A DNA stretch of 22,006 bases from positions 1 to 22,006 of the forward strand of contig JAYMGJ010000231.1 of assembly GCA_037178675.1 (NCBI GenBank), in the 5' to 3' direction. This DNA comes from Scleroderma bovista (taxonomy: Eukaryota; Basidiomycota; Agaricomycetes; Boletales; Sclerodermataceae). Of this stretch, positions 17,899 to 22,006 are shown one piece after another; positions within the stretch are counted from its first letter, which is position 1, and the number at the start of each line of letters is the position of its first letter. Under the pieces are notes generated by a model. The model had not been told where the DNA came from. It did no database searches and worked only from the letters and a program-made list of their open reading frames with translations. The position numbers were made by a program, and so were the translations under genes.

Positions 17899-20162
17899 TG
17901 TCACACACCAAATGTGTTTGGTACTGAATGCACACCCAAGATCTGTTGAAAGATTGTCCCGACTTGAGGGATACAGACAGCCCTCGCTATCCATATCACG
18001 CAAAGTCAAGACTATCCTTATGCAAAGAATGAATACAAGTTTGTCATAGCCATCTATTGCACGAGAATGACTATCCTGGAGCAAGAGATGAATGCCATCG
18101 TCTGGCAGTCATCCCTCGCACAAGAACTGCCAAGAAGCAGAAGAATCCAAGGATTGATGATCATTTCAGTATGAGAGAGGAATGCAACCTACTGCAGTCC
18201 AACTCCCATACCAGAACAACCAAAGAAGCAGAAGAAACGATAGAGAAACAAAGGAGAAAAGGAAGAATCATTTTTAGTGCCCAAATGTCAAATTTAGGCG
18301 CCCAGTGCTGGCATTCCGATATTTTGAATAGCTCCGCCATTTTTGAAGCTATCAATCATGTGACTATACCATCATGGAGCCTAGACCGTGGTCTATCTGC
18401 CTGTCAAGTTCCAACGTAAATCCATTCATTTCCCACGGAGATATTCCACCCACAATCCAGACACCCGCTTCATCACTCACTATGGAGTCTGCATTTTCTC
18501 TGGAACGTTTCTCCACTATTGCAGCAGACCTCAACTATGTCCTGCTCTTGGGACAGCCTCTCCCTGAGCTCCTGTGTACTGTCTGGTACATATCTTCCCA
18601 GCCTTCTCCCTCAGTCCCTCTCGTTCTCAGTCAGTGCGTTCTCCTCGTCAGTCCTGCGTCGCGCACATACTTTGGTCGTCTCAAGTCTATCGTTAGACTT
18701 GAAAATTCATACCTGGTCGTCTTTGTGTCTCCTGAGTCCTCTGCATATGGTCCTTTCATCCCAGAGTCCTGTCACATCCATCTCCCTCTATCATTCATCT
18801 CGCTTCCCTGGACACGTCGAATCCGCTACTTGCGATTCTCTTCCCTGCTATCCCGCAACAAACACGAATGAAACAGTGCTCTAGAACCCTTCTTAGGAGC
18901 CCTAATAGAGTACAGAACCTTCCCCTTACTGCTCAAGGGAAGACTGCACTTCGGGAGCACCAAATTTCGTGTTTTTGCTCTACAGAAGCTCAATCCAAGG
19001 GATTTGTGACACTCTGTGACCAGCTGTGACTCTACTTGTCATTCCAGGCCCCCTGACACTGCTCTTCTGGTCGGATCAATTCTTTTATTATCCCCCAGCC
19101 ACTCCCATCAGTGGCACTGCTTCAGAAGCTCATCTCCAGATCTAAAGTTCAATAAATCATAGGTTGTGCTTCCCTTCTGTCTGAGTCACACAGAGTCACT
19201 CTGGCTCACTCTGACTCACTCTGCTGCGCATTATTCATCCCCTCTTGGCATTACTAATCCCCATTACTCCCCTTACCAATCACTTACCAATCATCCTTCA
19301 AATCATGCTTATCATGCTGCTTATCAATTCATGACTCATGTCCCTATGATTCATATGCATTATGTCATCGCATATGCTCATTTAGCTTCGATCTACTCAT
19401 CCCCTGCTTTCCCCCCCTCTCTTTTGGGCCCCATGCAATGATCTTTCCATATTCTTGGTTATACACCCCTTTTTACCTATGTTTTTGCTCTTTCCCTTGC
19501 CTGATTACACTGCTTATCAATCGCTTACCAATTTCTTACCAATCTCTTACCAAGCACTTAGTCATTTGTGCTTACAGGGCCACAGCCCCTCCTGTATATA
19601 AACCAGCAGCCAAAGGCTGCAAGGAAGTGTCTGCTTCCCCCTCAATAAAGCGACCACATTCACTCTCCCTCACTGTCTATAAGCTCTATCTCTGTCTTTG
19701 GACTTGTAGGTCACTCAGTGCTGGCCTAAAGCTCCATTATTGTTGTTTGTCAGATATACTTGATATCTGATCAGTTCTCTAGGCTCAAGCGCAGTCTAGC
19801 TTCACTGTCCACTCTATCCCATCACTGTCCATCGCATTCTTGAAGCAGGAACTGTCCCCTTGCTTCCCTGTTGCTCCATCACTGCTATTACCCCCCTGTT
19901 GCCAATCTATCATCACTGCTCAATCCCAGGACTCTTCCTAACCACTGTGGTAGGCTGAAGAGGAGTCAATACCATCCCAAGTCGCATTCCATCCCCATCA
20001 GAAGCCCTTCCCTTCCCTCCTGCATCCTGCCTGAAGGCGTGCAGCACATCCCTCTGAGGAGATTAAATACCAGAAACGCAAAGGACGACCACCACTCGCA
20101 TTTTGCTGTCATTTGGTGTTGGTTGTTGGTTGTTCTGACCTCTTCCCTCACTTAGGCGCACA
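17899..20162 (+). mobile_element. Solo LTR-like element, copy B (about 2.26 kb)
   Basis: Direct repeat of 746-3002 with the same TGTCAC start, the same GCACA end, TATA box (19595-19602) and AATAAA (19644-19649). Identity is high but uneven: about 1% differences over roughly 18900-19440, and clearly more (about 7% by eye) around 19700-19930 in the putative U5. Two segments near 17990-18010 and 18065-18120 are present here but missing from copy A, each bounded by short direct repeats; a 40-bp piece near 19500 is missing here. The flanks (CTCGC left, ATGCA right) do not form a target duplication, and no primer-binding site follows, so it may be a recombined or rearranged solo LTR. Confidence 0.65.
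19182..19603 (+). promoter_or_regulatory. U3 motif cluster and TATA box, copy B
   Basis: TGAGTCA at 19182, TGACTCA at 19212 and 19332, paired CCAAT motifs near 19276/19287 and 19528/19539, and TATATAAA at 19595-19602 repeat the arrangement of copy A without the fourth TGACTCA. Retention in both copies fits either function or simple recency. Confidence 0.4.
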
Positions 20163-21040
20163 ATGCACCCCACCAATCATGATGCAGTAATTTCAAATCA
20201 GTCATTGAGACCCCTCTCACCGCAGCTCGTTGCACCATATTAGCTCGCCGACTGACCTGGATGTGGAGTTTGTGACTGCTGTTAGTAGGGCAAGGCACGC
20301 ACAACCTTGCCTTGAATTTGGGCGAGTATCGTTGGCACAATCCTGGGAGGCAGACTGTCACTGTTTCGAGCGGCTTGCGACTTGGTAAGATATCAGAGTG
20401 ACCCCACTTCCCAGCTCAAAGACAAAGCTGAGACCACTCTCTGATCTCTCTCGCATTGCTCTCTTTTCAGCAGCTTCAAAGATGTCAGGCGACACGTGTT
20501 CCTTGTTCTACTAACAACGTCAATGTCTGATTGGGACCCAGTTACATCTGGCCTTATCGCTGATGAGACCGCATTGGAATTCACCTCAAGCGGCTCGAAT
20601 ACTCAGACTGCCTCATCTACGCCATCATACAGGTGCATTGAATCAAACTTGTGCCTTGACGACTCCCATGATGGCGCTTTCGCATGCAGTACATGCACGC
20701 CCACATCTCCATCGCGATCCTCATTGTTCAGGAGTGCTGAAATTCGCAGAAGGCGTCACAATAGATGTTTGACGTGCTTGGAAGACACGTCAGACAAGGA
20801 AAATATGGCATCTGGGTACACGCCTTTGGCAAGCCGATCCATGATGAGTACATGGACAAAGAGCTGTTCTGCAATGCCAATGCCTGCTTCATTGACTGCT
20901 GCTGTGCCAGTCCTCGATCTCCATGAGCAGTGTGTGTCAATGGTGCTGGCAGGTCCTTCAGAATCATAGACGCAAGGGTGGGCGCCATCTCAGAAGCACC
21001 TGTCACTCAATGAGACTGATTCTATGTTCTAGACCACACC
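20163..21040. other. Stretch between LTR copy B and the Harbinger relic, no clear gene
   Basis: An open frame at 20496-20969 has an in-frame Met-Ser-Asp-Trp-Asp near 20523 and a Ser/Thr-rich, Cys-containing composition. It could be a remnant of the N-terminal part of the Harbinger element or an unrelated frame. I see no conserved motif, and the expected helical region before the first catalytic Asp is not recognisable, so no gene is called. Confidence 0.45.
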
Positions 21041-22006
21041 ATGAGACCGAACCTGACCTATGGTGATTCTGTCTTGCACAGGGCCAAATATGGCGCTACA
21101 AGTCTGACCATGTCTTCGGGACGAGGCCATCAGCACGATGAGTTTATTGGTATCCCTTGCACAGCCTCTGAAGATGCAGAGGAGGCGAGGAAATTCATAG
21201 AAGAGTGCACTTGCCATGGATGGTGAAATGGAATTTTTGCAGCTGATGGAACAACTATTAACCTGCACAAGAAGCCGTCAATATACAGTGAAACCTTTTA
21301 TGATCGGAAATCAAGGTACTCCCTTAATTTCCAGGTGTGTTATACCTGTCCCTACATCTCTGTAAATTCATGTGGCACAGTTGGTTGTTATGCCGCATAA
21401 TTTTCTCATTGTTGATTATGGCCTTGGCCATCCTGGAAGTGTCCATGACGCATATGCATTTCAGGGGATGTACCTGGCGAGGAATCCCGGGCATACAATC
21501 CTCCAGGATCATTGGATATGGGCAGATAGCGCATACCCATCTCACACATGGTGTGTTGTCCCCTTCAAAACACCACAGACTGCTCGCCTGTCACGAGCTC
21601 AGAACTTGTACAACAAGTACTTATCGCAGGTGCGTACAGGCTGGTTGACATCGGATGGGCCTCCTTTTGATCAGTGCTGAACTAGGTCTGAGTCTGTGTG
21701 GAACATGCTTTCGCAGCCCTGAAAGGCCAGTTCCAGTCTCTCCGTGAGCTTCGTCTACAGATACGCACAGAATGTGACTTACAGATTGCGGTATACTGGG
21801 TGGAGTGTTGTCTCATCCTCCACGACATGATCATTCGTTTTGAGAGCGCACTTGGAGTAGAATCAACTGCTGGCTGGGCAATGGATGAGGGGAGGGAACC
21901 AGATCATCGCCTGAATCCTGTTGTGGTGGATGTTCCTGAAGGGTCGCCTGGTCAGCAGTTTTGTGGGGAATTGATGAGGCACCTTTTTACTCACCTTAAC
22001 ATGCTC
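21041..22006 (+). pseudogene. PIF/Harbinger transposase (DDE_Tnp_4 type), pseudogene, cut by window edge
   Basis: Motifs in order: an acidic helix ending Cys-His-Gly-Trp, then after a TGA (21224-21226) Asn-Gly-Ile-Phe-Ala-Ala-Asp-Gly-Thr-Thr with catalytic Asp at 21245-21247; Tyr-Asp-Arg-Lys-Ser-Arg-Tyr-Ser-Leu-Asn; Gly-Ser-Val-His-Asp with the second Asp at 21447-21449; Trp-Ala-Asp-Ser-Ala-Tyr-Pro; and Val-Glu-His-Ala-Phe-Ala-Ala-Leu-Lys-Gly with Glu at 21701-21703, followed by Ser-Leu-Arg-Glu-Leu-Arg. Introns at 21335-21380 (46 bp) and 21630-21685 (56 bp) keep phase. Stops at 21224 and 21689 both lie where family members have Arg, as expected from CGA-to-TGA; the TGT codon at 21695 also fits a former CGT. 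The last exon stays open to the window end. The N-terminal part looks shortened or unrecognisable. The triad is kept, but the gene is broken. Confidence 0.85.

Noticed and set aside
746..20162. The two 2.26-kb repeats as the two LTRs of one giant element spanning the interior
   Set aside because: The outer flanks (GCGG and ATGC) do not match, no primer-binding site follows copy A, no purine tract precedes copy B, and copy A has its own target duplication.

Overview
The window looks like a transposon-rich, gene-poor stretch of a basidiomycete nuclear genome, most likely an Agaricomycete. The reasons are the very short GT-AG introns (about 43-65 bp) that restore reading frame in broken genes, a Plavaka-type transposase, a PIF/Harbinger transposase, a Ty1/Copia element, and a fragment of what looks like an Agaricomycete AAA-ATPase gene. 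I see no intact host gene, tRNA or rRNA gene, or CRISPR array. Names rest on motif recognition only, without any database search.

Layout. 1-601 holds four diverged copies of a GGCTAATC...CACAGCCACT motif. 650-3568 is a small unknown gene split by a 2.26-kb solo-LTR-like element (746-3002, TG...CA ends, 4-bp target duplication GCGG); removing the LTR joins the two halves in frame. 3569-5325 is non-coding, C-rich and then low-complexity. 5326-6086 is a broken N-terminal fragment of the AAA-ATPase-type gene. 6946-11085 plus 17011-17157 is one multi-exon Plavaka transposase pseudogene. Inside its last exon sits a complete Ty1/Copia retrotransposon (11086-17005, minus strand) with LTRs of 274 and 288 bp, a GGGTT target duplication, a polypurine tract, a primer-binding site and a single uninterrupted Gag-Pol frame. 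17899-20162 is a second copy of the 2.26-kb LTR-like repeat. 21041-22006 is a PIF/Harbinger transposase pseudogene that runs off the right edge.

How the parts relate. The nesting gives an order: Plavaka arrived first and Copia inserted into it later (LTRs differ at 7 of 274 aligned sites by eye). Most in-frame stops in the three unrelated coding relics (AAA fragment, Plavaka, Harbinger) are TGA codons where arginine is expected, which fits CGA-to-TGA deamination at CpG and points to methylation-linked or RIP-like decay. The Copia frame is open, but its integrase has lysine where the third catalytic acidic residue (the E of DD35E) should be, so autonomous integration is doubtful. Its primer-binding site matches the anticodon arm of initiator tRNA-Met, not the 3' end, which suggests half-tRNA priming as in Drosophila copia.
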